12,803 nt of DNA from JADGGV01 sp035715725 (lineage in GTDB: Bacteria > Gemmatimonadota > Gemmatimonadetes > Longimicrobiales > RSA9): NCBI GenBank assembly GCA_035715725.1, contig DASTKT010000156.1, positions 1-12,803 of the forward strand, written 5' to 3'. Below are positions 6,439 through 12,766 of this stretch, in pieces. The notes under the pieces are model-generated. The model was not told the DNA's origin. It made no database searches and saw nothing but the letters and a program-made list of their open reading frames with translations. The position numbers and the translations under genes are program-made. Position 1 is the first letter of the stretch; each line of letters starts with the position of its first letter.

Positions 6439-7371
6439 CCGGCGCCCGCCGGCACGCCGGCTCCCCGCGCTCACCCTACCATCGGACCGGTGCGTATGAC
6501 CCGACCCGTCCCGACCTTCGGCCGCTCGCGCCGGCGGGCACGGCGGTCCCCGGCGTTCCTCCCCAGCCGTTTCGCTCGCACGAGCTCCCGCTTCCGGCTT
6601 GCCGGTCTGGCCGTTCCGGTGCTCGTCCTGCTGTCGGCGTTGCCGGCACGGGCCGCCGCGCCGCCGGACAGCGCGCGAACCGCGGCCGCGCCCGCGAGCT
6701 CGGGCGGCGGCTTCCTCTTCGGCGCGCCCCACGGCTTCCTCGCGCTACGGGTCGGAGCGAGCTTCCCCCGCGCGGCCAGCGACGTCTTCGACCACTCCCG
6801 GCAGTACCTGACGCTGGAGCGGGGGGACTTCGCCGGCGTGACCTTCGGTGGCGACGTGGGCGTCCGCCTCCTGTCCCGCCTGGACGGCGTGCTGAGCCTG
6901 GGCGTGAGCCACGCGAGTCACCCGTCGGAGGACCAGAACTTCGTCGAGGACAACAATCTGCCCATCCGGCAGCAGACCTCGTTCACGCAGGTGCCGATCA
7001 CGGCCGGGCTGCGGCTCTCGCTCCTCCCGGAAGGGCGCGCGGTCGGAAGCCTGGCGTGGATCCCGTCGCGCGTGGTACCCTTCGTCGGGGCCGGCGGTGG
7101 TCTGACGTACTATCGGTTCGTGCAGAGCGGCGATTTCGTCGACTACACCGACCAGACGATCTTTACCGACGAGCTCAGATCGAGCGGGTGGGGCCCGACC
7201 GCGCACGTCTTCGGCGGATTCGACATCTCGCTGTCGCCCCGCTTCGCGCTCACCGCGCAGGCGCGCTACACCTGGGCGTCCGCCGGGATGGATCAGACGA
7301 CGTTCGACGGCTTCAACGACATCGACCTGAGCGGGCTGCAGACGACGGTCGGCTTGAACGTGCGCTTCTGA
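6436..7371 (+). CDS. outer-membrane beta-barrel protein
   Basis: A 311-residue exported protein. The basic N-terminus is followed by a hydrophobic core (about 55-68) and a likely signal peptidase site after ALPARA (residue 73). From about 98 onward the pattern is alternating strands with aromatic girdles (GFLALRVGASF, VGVRLLSRLDGVLSLGVS, VVPFVGAGGGLTYYRF, HVFGGFDISLSPRFALTAQARYTW), ending NVRF with the terminal Phe typical of BAM-assembled barrels. Roughly eight strands fit an OmpW/OmpA-type small barrel. The polar segment FVEDNNLPIRQQTS (169-182) looks like an extracellular loop. With the 6436 start the signal peptide has a 50-residue N-region; 6496 would shorten it by 20. The next gene starts 15 bp downstream, so the two are probably co-transcribed. 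Cargo or adhesion function cannot be inferred. Confidence 0.85.
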   Translation: MPAPAGTPAPRAHPTIGPVRMTRPVPTFGRSRRRARRSPAFLPSRFARTSSRFRLAGLAVPVLVLLSALPARAAAPPDSARTAAAPASSGGGFLFGAPHGFLALRVGASFPRAASDVFDHSRQYLTLERGDFAGVTFGGDVGVRLLSRLDGVLSLGVSHASHPSEDQNFVEDNNLPIRQQTSFTQVPITAGLRLSLLPEGRAVGSLAWIPSRVVPFVGAGGGLTYYRFVQSGDFVDYTDQTIFTDELRSSGWGPTAHVFGGFDISLSPRFALTAQARYTWASAGMDQTTFDGFNDIDLSGLQTTVGLNVRF

Positions 7372-7386
7372 GGAGGGAGGAGAGCC

Positions 7387-8709
7387 ATGAGCACGCACCC
7401 GATGGCGGCGCCGAGCCGCCCGTTCCGCTCCGCCGCGCTGGCGGCCGCGGTGCTCGCCGCCGGCGCGCTCGCCGCGCCCGCCTCGGCCGCGGCGGCACCC
7501 GCGGACCCGCACTGGCTGGCGTGGCTCGGCTGCTGGTCGGCCGTGCCGGAGTCGGGGCCGCAGGGCGCGCGGGCGCCGGACGCGAACCATCTGGTCTGCA
7601 TCCGGCCGGCCGACGACGGCGTCGTGCTGCGTACCGTCGGAAAAGGGAAGACGGTCTCCGAGGAGCGCATCGTCGCCGACGGCAAGCGCCGGTCGGTCGC
7701 CCGCTCCGGCTGCTCCGGCTGGGAGGCTGCCACGTGGTCGCACGACGGCCGCCGCCTCTTCCTCCACTCCGAGCTGACGTGCGAGGGGGGCCAGCGGCGC
7801 ACGAGCTCGGGCGTCATGGCCATGCTCCCCGCCGACGGCTGGATGGACGCCCAGGCGGTCGACGTCGGCGCGGGCATCGACCGCGGCGTCCGCGTCCGCC
7901 GCTACCGCGCCGCCGAGAGCTCGGCGCTCGAGGCCGCCGGCCTCCAGCCCGCGGACGCGCCCACGTACTCGCTCGCGGCCGAGACCGCGCGCCGCGCCGC
8001 CGCCGCCCGGCTCTTCCCGGACGACGTCGCCGAGGCGAGCCGGCAGGTCGCGCCCGAAGTCGTCGAGGCGCTCCTCATGGAGCGCGGCGAGGGCTTCGAC
8101 GAGCTCGACGCCAGCACGCTCGTCCACCTCGCCGACGCCGGCGTGCCGGGCAAGGTCACCGACCTCATGGTCGCGCTCAGCAACCCGGATCGCTTCCAGA
8201 TCGACCGTGCCTCGGGCCAGATCGGCGACAAGCCCGACGAATCGAATGGCGACGAGCCGGATCGCGACCGGCGCCGCCCCCGCGGCGGCTACGGCCCGTA
8301 CGGCGGCTACGGCGGCTACGGCTACGGCGCCTGTGGGCGCTACGGCTACGATCCGTACGGCTACTACGATTGCGGGTACAACTACTACTCGCCGTACGGC
8401 TTCGGCAGCCCGTACGGCTGGTGGTACGGCGGCTCGCCGGTGATCGTCGTGGAGCGCGGCAAGAGCTCGGGCGGCAAGGCCGTGAAGGGGCGCGGCTACG
8501 CCCGGAGGCGCGATGGCGAGTCGGGCGACGGGGACAACACCGCGTCGCCTCGCGTCTCTCCGTCGAGCGGCAGCAGCGGCAGTAGTGTCACCCGGTCGAG
8601 CGGGAGCAGCGGGAGCAGCGGGGCGGCGTCGAGCGGCTCGTCGTCGGGGTCCTCCGGCGGCGCCGTCCGCCACGCGAAGCCCAAGAGCAGTAGCAGCAGC
8701 AGCAACTGA
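7387..8709 (+). CDS. secreted protein with Gly/Tyr-rich region and Ser-rich tail, function unknown
   Basis: A 440-residue exported protein. A signal peptide (1-34, cleavage near ASA-AAA) precedes a strand-rich domain (about 42-174) with WLAWLGCWSAV, VADGKRR, CSGWEAATWSHDGRR and RYR motifs and four cysteines (49, 71, 109, 132) that could form two disulphides; a lipocalin-like sheet is possible but unproven. Residues 192-272 are helical and end LADAGVPGKVTDLMVALSNP. Residues 299-350 are a Gly/Tyr/Pro sequence (YGGYGGYGYG, YGYDPYGYY) with two more cysteines (316, 329). Then comes VIVVERG, a basic GRGYARRR, and a Ser/Gly tail to SSSSSSN. A strong GGAGGGAGGAG site precedes the ATG. I recognise the architecture from secreted hypothetical proteins but no defined function. 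It ends 7 bp from the convergent DUF445 gene. Confidence 0.85.
   Translation: MSTHPMAAPSRPFRSAALAAAVLAAGALAAPASAAAAPADPHWLAWLGCWSAVPESGPQGARAPDANHLVCIRPADDGVVLRTVGKGKTVSEERIVADGKRRSVARSGCSGWEAATWSHDGRRLFLHSELTCEGGQRRTSSGVMAMLPADGWMDAQAVDVGAGIDRGVRVRRYRAAESSALEAAGLQPADAPTYSLAAETARRAAAARLFPDDVAEASRQVAPEVVEALLMERGEGFDELDASTLVHLADAGVPGKVTDLMVALSNPDRFQIDRASGQIGDKPDESNGDEPDRDRRRPRGGYGPYGGYGGYGYGACGRYGYDPYGYYDCGYNYYSPYGFGSPYGWWYGGSPVIVVERGKSSGGKAVKGRGYARRRDGESGDGDNTASPRVSPSSGSSGSSVTRSSGSSGSSGAASSGSSSGSSGGAVRHAKPKSSSSSSN
8563..8706 (+). repeat. Ser/Gly low-complexity coding repeat
   Basis: AGC/AGT/TCG/GGC triplet-like runs encode the Ser-rich C-terminus (residues about 393-439) of the secreted protein, including SGSSGSS units several times and a final run of six serines. 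Simple-sequence DNA of this kind can slip and vary between strains. Confidence 0.7.
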
Positions 8710-8716
8710 GCAGGGC

Positions 8717-10021
8717 TTACAGCAGCTTGGAGAGCGTGTAGAGCAACAGGCCGACGAGGCCGCCGACGAGCGTACCGTTGATGCGGATGAACTGGAGGTC
8801 CCGGCCAATCTGCAGCTCGATGCGCTCCGAGGCGGCGTCGGCGTCCCACTGGTCGACCGTGTGGGCGATGAGGTCGCCGACCTCGCCCCGGTATTGCTCG
8901 ACGGCGTAGAGCACCGCGTCGACGACCCAGCCGTCCACCTTCTCCAGCAGCGCCGGATCGTTCAGGATCGTGCGGCCGAGCGCCGAGAGTCCGCGCTCGA
9001 TGGCGCCGGGGCCCTTCGAGTCGGGGCGGGCCGCGTAGCTCGCGAGCCCGTCCTTCGCCTCGCTCCAGAGCGAGCCGGCGAATTCCCGCACCGCCGGATG
9101 GGTGAGCAGGTCCTCCTTGATGGCTTCCGCCCGCGCGATCGCCGCGGGCGAGCGCTGCAGCCGCGTCGTGAACTCCTCCAGCGCCTCGTCGAACCGCGCC
9201 CGCAGCGGGTGGTCCGGGTCGATCGCCACCTGGTTCAGCGTCCGCTCGATCGCCCCCACGATCTTGTCGTGGATCTTGTCGTCCACGGCTTCGGGGAGCC
9301 ACCACGGGCTCTCCTCGCGGATGCGGTCGCGGATCACCTCTTCGTTCTCCGTGACCGCCCGCGCGGCCAGCCGGAGCCCCGAGTCGAGGAGCTCCTGGTG
9401 CCGGCCATCCGCCGTCAGCACCGAGAGCAGCTTCCCCAGCAGCGGCGCCACCTGCAGCGAGCGCAGACGCTTGACCATCCCGTGGCGGATCAGCTCCTCC
9501 ACCTCGTCGTCGCGGAGCACGTGCGCCGCGCCGACGAGGCCGGCCGCCACGTGATGCGCGATCCGGCGCGCGTTGTCCGGGTCCGCGATCCAGCGCGCGA
9601 TCCGCTCCCCCGGATGCATCCCGGAGATCCGCGCCGCCACCACCTCCCGCGACAGGAAGTTGTTCTGCACGAAGCCGCCCAGGCTCCGCCCGATGCGGTC
9701 CTTGCGCTCCTTGATGATGGCCGTGTGCGGGATCGGGATGCCGAGCGGATGGCGGAACAGCGCCGTGACCGCGAACCAGTCGGCAAGGCCGCCGACCATC
9801 GCCGCCTCCGCGGTCGCGCGGACGTACCCGAGCCACGGGTAGCGCCCCTCCAGCAGCCGCGTCACGACGAAGACGACGGCGAAGAAGATCAGCAGCCCCG
9901 TCGCGCGGCGCTTCATCGAGGCCAGGCGCCTCGCCCGCTCCGGGTCGTCCTGCACGCGGAAGCGCGGGATGGCGCCCGTCGAGGCGGGGCTTCCGCGGTC
10001 TCTACTGCGTTCCGTCTGCAT
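8717..10021 (-). CDS. DUF445 family membrane protein
   Basis: A 434-residue member of the DUF445 (YjiN-like) family. The N-terminal DPERARRLASMKRRATGLL (26-44) leads into a first membrane segment (about 41-55). The signature GGLADWFAVTALFRHPLGIP (77-96) is followed by AIIKERKDRIGRSLGGFVQNNF. The middle (about 125-400) is predominantly charged helix. A second hydrophobic segment sits at the extreme C-terminus (GTLVGGLVGLLLYTL, 416-430). This anchor at each end with a large helical domain between is the family layout, and the length is typical. The ATG at 10021 lacks a strong ribosome site, but the conserved stretch from residue 26 argues against the internal Met36. It is convergent with the secreted-protein gene and divergent from the gene-poor region. 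The function of the family is unknown. Confidence 0.92.
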   Translation of the reverse strand: MQTERSRDRGSPASTGAIPRFRVQDDPERARRLASMKRRATGLLIFFAVVFVVTRLLEGRYPWLGYVRATAEAAMVGGLADWFAVTALFRHPLGIPIPHTAIIKERKDRIGRSLGGFVQNNFLSREVVAARISGMHPGERIARWIADPDNARRIAHHVAAGLVGAAHVLRDDEVEELIRHGMVKRLRSLQVAPLLGKLLSVLTADGRHQELLDSGLRLAARAVTENEEVIRDRIREESPWWLPEAVDDKIHDKIVGAIERTLNQVAIDPDHPLRARFDEALEEFTTRLQRSPAAIARAEAIKEDLLTHPAVREFAGSLWSEAKDGLASYAARPDSKGPGAIERGLSALGRTILNDPALLEKVDGWVVDAVLYAVEQYRGEVGDLIAHTVDQWDADAASERIELQIGRDLQFIRINGTLVGGLVGLLLYTLSKLL

Positions 10022-10198
10022 GCTGGCGGAGTCTAACGGCGCCTTCGGGCCCGCTCAAGGCTCCGCGCCGCGGCTCGCCCCCGACCGGCGGCGAGCGCCC
10101 GCCCGACCGCGGGGACCGACCTCACCCCTGCCGCCGGAAGCCCGCGTACAGACCGTCCAGCGCCACCGCGCCGCGCGCCAGCCGATCCGCGTCCGAGT

Positions 10199-10396
10199 GT
10201 GGAGGTGTGTCCGGCGGCGGACGTCGCGGCGGAGCTGGGGGACACGGTCGCCGGGCGGGCTCCGGGCCGCACCTCGAGCGACGAGCTGATCGTCTTCGAT
10301 TCCACCGGTCTCGCGCTCCCGGCCGCGGCCGCGGCCGTGTACCGCCGGGCGACGGACGCTGCGGCGGCCGCAGTCCCGACCGGTGGGTGGAGCTGA
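10199..10396 (+). pseudogene. C-terminal remnant of ornithine cyclodeaminase/mu-crystallin family gene
   Basis: The 65-codon frame reads VCPAADVAAELGDTV, then AGRAPGRTSSDELIVFDSTG, LALPAAAAAVYRRATDA and a stop. This matches the conserved C-terminal end of ornithine cyclodeaminase/mu-crystallin proteins (family pattern: GELG-V-AGR-PGRTS-DE-T-F-S-GLA-QD-AAA--VY). The full family is about 310-340 residues with an NAD(P)-binding Rossmann domain; nothing of that domain is found in frame or on the flanks. The usual Gln-Asp after GLA also appears deleted or replaced (GLALPAAAAA). The frame can start at a GTG but lacks a ribosome site. It therefore looks like the tail of a deleted gene. A functional 65-residue protein is unlikely. 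Confidence 0.72.
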
Positions 10397-10572
10397 CGGC
10401 GGGGTAGGGGCGAGCCGCGGGCCGGGGCGCGGACCCGTCGCCCGGCGACGGACGTTCGCATCCGGTCGCTGACCGTTTGCGGGACCGCGCATTGCGGAAG
10501 CGGACGTCGGGGCATCGGCGTGAGCGCGGCCGAACCGCGGAAGTCTCTGTGGCGCAACGGAAGTCACGCTCC

Positions 10573-10604
10573 CTGACACTGGCACCAATCTTACCCCGTA
10601 CAGA
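10573..10604 (+). promoter_or_regulatory. weak candidate promoter for the small ORF
   Basis: CTGACA (10573-10578) and TACAGA (10599-10604) lie about 60 bp before the small ORF in a locally less GC-rich patch. The 20-bp spacing is longer than ideal, so this is tentative. Confidence 0.22.
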
Positions 10605-10623
10605 TGGCGTGGACACGGTTGAG

Positions 10624-10645
10624 CGGCCGCCCCGAGCGGCGGCCG
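10624..10645 (+). other. hairpin just upstream of the small ORF
   Basis: CGGCCGCC (10624-10631) and GGCGGCCG (10638-10645) form a perfect 8-bp stem with a 6-base loop, ending 8 bases before the GGAGGG ribosome site of the 10663 ORF. In a transcript it could influence initiation, although it leaves the site itself unpaired. Confidence 0.5.
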
Positions 10646-10662
10646 GTGACCTGGAGGGAGCA

Positions 10663-11034
10663 ATGCGGGAGCGTCGAATTCGGATCCTCGCGCTGGTGTT
10701 CGCGCTGCTGATCGGCGTCGTGGTGGACGAGCTCGGACTGGTCCGCGGCTCCGGCGCGGAGCGCGCGGCCGCGGCGGCGATGGACGGGGCGGTCCGGCTC
10801 CCGCCGGCGCTGCCGCCGGCCCACACCGCATCGACCGCCGTGCCGCCCGCGCTCCCGGCGACGGGCGCGGTGTCGGGCGGCGCGGCTGTACGCGCGCGGC
10901 TCGTGAGCGTCGTGGCGGCCATCCCGTCGGCCTCGGCGCTCCGAACGGTGGTTGCCATTCCGTCGGCCTCGGCGCTCCGCCGGTTGCACAGGCTTCGCGC
11001 AGCCACGCAGGCGCACGGGTGCAACCGCGCGTAG
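10663..11034 (+). CDS. small putative membrane-anchored or secreted protein with repeat-derived C-terminus
   Basis: A 123-residue ORF whose ATG is preceded by GGAGGGAG at good distance. The N-terminus has a basic start (MRERRIR) and a hydrophobic stretch ILALVFALLIGVVVDELGLV (8-27), which reads as a signal anchor or signal peptide. Residues 30-75 are Ala/Pro-rich without family character. From about residue 86 the frame runs through the tandem repeat and palindrome at 10918-11045, giving AIPSASALR twice and an Arg/His-rich end, so the C-terminus is probably not native. I do not recognise it. It may be a real short secreted gene whose 3' end was replaced by the repeat element, or not a gene at all. 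Confidence 0.42.
   Translation: MRERRIRILALVFALLIGVVVDELGLVRGSGAERAAAAAMDGAVRLPPALPPAHTASTAVPPALPATGAVSGGAAVRARLVSVVAAIPSASALRTVVAIPSASALRRLHRLRAATQAHGCNRA
10918..10979. repeat. two-copy tandem repeat, 26-bp unit, 36-bp period
   Basis: 10918-10943 and 10954-10979 are identical except for one C/T change, separated by 10 bases. Each ends in GGCGCTCCG, the outer arm of the adjoining palindrome. On the minus strand the units read GGAGCGCC-GAGGCCGACGG and would encode RSAEADGMA twice. Confidence 0.85.
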
Positions 11035-11045
11035 CGCGGAGCGCC
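10971..11045. repeat. long bulged palindrome (two-step stem)
   Basis: The outer arms GGCGCTCCGC (10971-10980) and GCGGAGCGCC (11036-11045) are perfectly complementary. The inner arms CGGTTGCAC (10981-10989) and GTGCAACCG (11019-11027) are too, and directly continue the outer left arm. An 8-base bulge (11028-11035) interrupts only the right side, and the 29-base apical region is 10990-11018. Nineteen paired positions make a stable cruciform or RNA structure on either strand. It resembles a REP- or MITE-like unit, which is an inference. Confidence 0.8.
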
Positions 11046-11400
11046 GCTGGACAGTCGGACGGCTTTCCGCGGTGGGGGCGTGGCCGGATGCTCGGCCGCG
11101 CCCCCGCGCCGTTCGGGACGGGCACGGGGCCGCCGCGGCGCGTCGACGGCCGCCTTCCGCGAGCGGCGCCCCGGCTTCGCCGCGGTCCCCGTCACCAGAC
11201 GCGGTCTCGTGGCGGATGGGTGCACCAATGCCTGCGGCAATTTGAGTGAGCGAGCGGCGGGCCCGATCGTCTAGGATCCGGATAGTTCTTCCGCCCGGCG
11301 TCCATCCGCGCGTACATTGTCGGTGCCCACCTGCCCTCGTCGCTCGAGGGGAGATCACAATCCCCCGGACTGGCGCGACTTCGACGCGCCGGGCGCACCA
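11046..11400. other. intergenic region before the metalloprotease
   Basis: This 355-bp stretch carries the hairpin at 11074-11105 and must contain the protease promoter, but no gene is credible on either strand. AT-richer patches occur near 11236-11246 and 11272-11290 (TAGGAT, GATAGTTCTT). None forms a well-spaced promoter pair that I would assert. Confidence 0.55.
11074..11105. terminator. very stable GC hairpin, possible bidirectional terminator
   Basis: GGGGGCGTGGCCG (11074-11086) pairs with CGGCCGCGCCCCC (11093-11105): 13 bp with a single G-T wobble and the 6-base loop GATGCT. It lies 40 bp past the small-ORF stop. There is no T tract in either direction, so termination activity is uncertain. 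Confidence 0.5.
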
Positions 11401-12759
11401 ATGCCGCTGCCGCTACATCGGCTTCTCGCCATCGCATTCGCGGCCGGCCTCGCCGGCATTGCCGCCATCCCGGCCTCGGCGACCGCGCAGCGGCTCACGC
11501 AGGCGTCGCTTCGGGCAATGGCGGCGAACCTCTTGCCGCAGGCGGAAAAGCTGAGCGGCCTGAAGGCGCGCCGGCCGATCCACGTCGCCGTGCGCACGCG
11601 CAAGCAACTCCACGCCGAGCTCGTCGCCCTGGCGGCCGCCGACTCCTCTCCCGACCGCAACGCCTCGGCCGTCGTGCTCCAACGTCTCGGCCTCATGAAG
11701 GACACCGCCAACCTGCTCGACTGGTCCATCGACCTGACGACCGAGGAGCTGGCCGGGTACTACGATCCCAAGCGGGACACGCTCTACGTCTTGAGCGACG
11801 TGCCGCACGAGGGCATCCGGGCCGTCGTGTTGCACGAGATCGTCCACGCGCTGCAGGACCAGTACGTGCCCCTCGACTCGCTGCACGCGACCGGGCGCGG
11901 CAACGGGGACCGCGCGCTCGCGGTCCGCGCCGCCATCGAGGGGCAAGCGACGCTGGCGATGTTCCTCTACCAGGTGCGCGAGCTCGGGATCGCCCGCCCC
12001 GGCAGCGACCCGCTCCCCGACCTGAGCGCCATACCGCGGGACCTCCTGATCCCGCCGGCGATCGAGCCCCTGATGGCTGCCGCGCCACGGATCGTCCGCG
12101 ACGAGGCGGCGTTCCCGTACATGTCCGGAGCCGGGTTCGTGCAGCTGCTCCAGCGGAAGCACCCCGGTGCCTTCCCCTTCGGCGATAACCTCCCGGTCTC
12201 GACCGAGCAGGTGCTCGACCCCGAGCGGGCGCTCCTGGACCGCCGGGACGACCCGACCGAGATCCACCTCGGCCCGCGAGCCGCGACGAAGGAGACTGGC
12301 GTCGGTGGCGCGAGTCGCGGCGGCGAGGGAGGTGCCGCGACGCGAGCGGATGCGGCGACAGGGCGAGATGCGACCGGCGGGACCGCCGCGGCCGGGCCGT
12401 GGAAGGTCCGGGTCGAGGACACCTTCGGCCAGTTCGCCCTCACGATCTTCCTGCTCGAGCGCTACTCGCTCCAGTCCGCGAGCCTCGCACGGGGCTGGGA
12501 CGGTGACCGCTACCAGCTCCTGGCGGACGGCTCCCACAACGTCCTGGTCTGGTACATTCTCTGGGACTCCCCCGCGGCCGCCCGGCGCTTCGCCGATGCC
12601 TACCGCCAGATCCTCCACACCCGACTTGGCCGCAGTGGCAGCGTCGAGCAGTTGGAGGTCGACGGCCGGTCCGTGGTTCGCATTGTCGACGCCGAAGAGG
12701 GCGCCGACATCTCGACGCTCCCACGCCCGGAGATCCGCCTCGAGCGCACGGCTCGCTGA
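11401..12759 (+). CDS. secreted HExxH zinc metalloprotease-like protein
   Basis: A 452-residue exported protein. The ATG at 11401 is chosen because the signal peptide follows at once (PLPLHRLLAIAFAAG, cleavage near residues 26-29); a TTG at 11317 would add 28 non-signal residues. VVLHEIVHALQDQY (142-155) carries a zinc motif with His145, Glu146 and His149. Glu180 in RAAIEGQATLAM, 31 residues later, fits a gluzincin-type third ligand. A preceding ELAGYYDPKRDTLYV (116-130) resembles the strand region of such peptidases. After the active site come a helical part and AGFVQLLQRKHPGAF (244-258). A low-complexity Gly/Ala/Arg/Thr linker (297-332) precedes a C-terminal domain (about 335-448) with GWDGDRYQLL. 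No strong ribosome site is seen. Metal binding is likely; peptidase substrate unknown. Confidence 0.85.
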   Translation: MPLPLHRLLAIAFAAGLAGIAAIPASATAQRLTQASLRAMAANLLPQAEKLSGLKARRPIHVAVRTRKQLHAELVALAAADSSPDRNASAVVLQRLGLMKDTANLLDWSIDLTTEELAGYYDPKRDTLYVLSDVPHEGIRAVVLHEIVHALQDQYVPLDSLHATGRGNGDRALAVRAAIEGQATLAMFLYQVRELGIARPGSDPLPDLSAIPRDLLIPPAIEPLMAAAPRIVRDEAAFPYMSGAGFVQLLQRKHPGAFPFGDNLPVSTEQVLDPERALLDRRDDPTEIHLGPRAATKETGVGGASRGGEGGAATRADAATGRDATGGTAAAGPWKVRVEDTFGQFALTIFLLERYSLQSASLARGWDGDRYQLLADGSHNVLVWYILWDSPAAARRFADAYRQILHTRLGRSGSVEQLEVDGRSVVRIVDAEEGADISTLPRPEIRLERTAR

Positions 12760-12766
12760 GCCGTGC
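12746..12766 (+). terminator. perfect hairpin spanning the protease stop codon
   Basis: GCACGGCTC (12746-12754) and GAGCCGTGC (12758-12766) form a perfect 9-bp stem with a 3-base loop. The TGA stop (12757-12759) lies at the loop/stem junction. No T tract follows. The remaining bases to the window end show nothing. Confidence 0.5.

Larger units (their letters stand above)
10022..10662. other. gene-poor region with a gene remnant
   Basis: This 641-bp stretch between divergent genes contains no complete gene. It holds the ornithine cyclodeaminase-family remnant (10199-10396), a doubtful minus-strand fragment (10122-10196), a weak promoter candidate (10573-10604) and a hairpin (10624-10645). From 10397 to 10570 I see nothing recognisable on either strand. 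Confidence 0.6.

Noticed and set aside
6745..8808. Minus-strand frame of nearly 700 codons opposite the barrel and Gly/Tyr genes
   Set aside because: Composition is a mirror of the plus-strand repeats and it has no recognisable domain or signal.
10918..10979. Possible CRISPR-like array because of the 36-bp period
   Set aside because: Only two units, with a 10-bp gap far too short for a spacer, and no cas genes.
10055..11240. Arg/Pro-rich minus-strand frames across the gene-poor region
   Set aside because: No ribosome site or family pattern; they read through the repeat, the palindrome and the remnant alike, as non-coding GC-rich DNA does.
11222..11405. Repeated GCACCAATGCC at 11222 and 11395 as a duplicated start region
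   Set aside because: The shared stretch is only 11 bp and the flanks do not match; the upstream ATG opens a 5-codon frame with no ribosome site, so coincidence is adequate.
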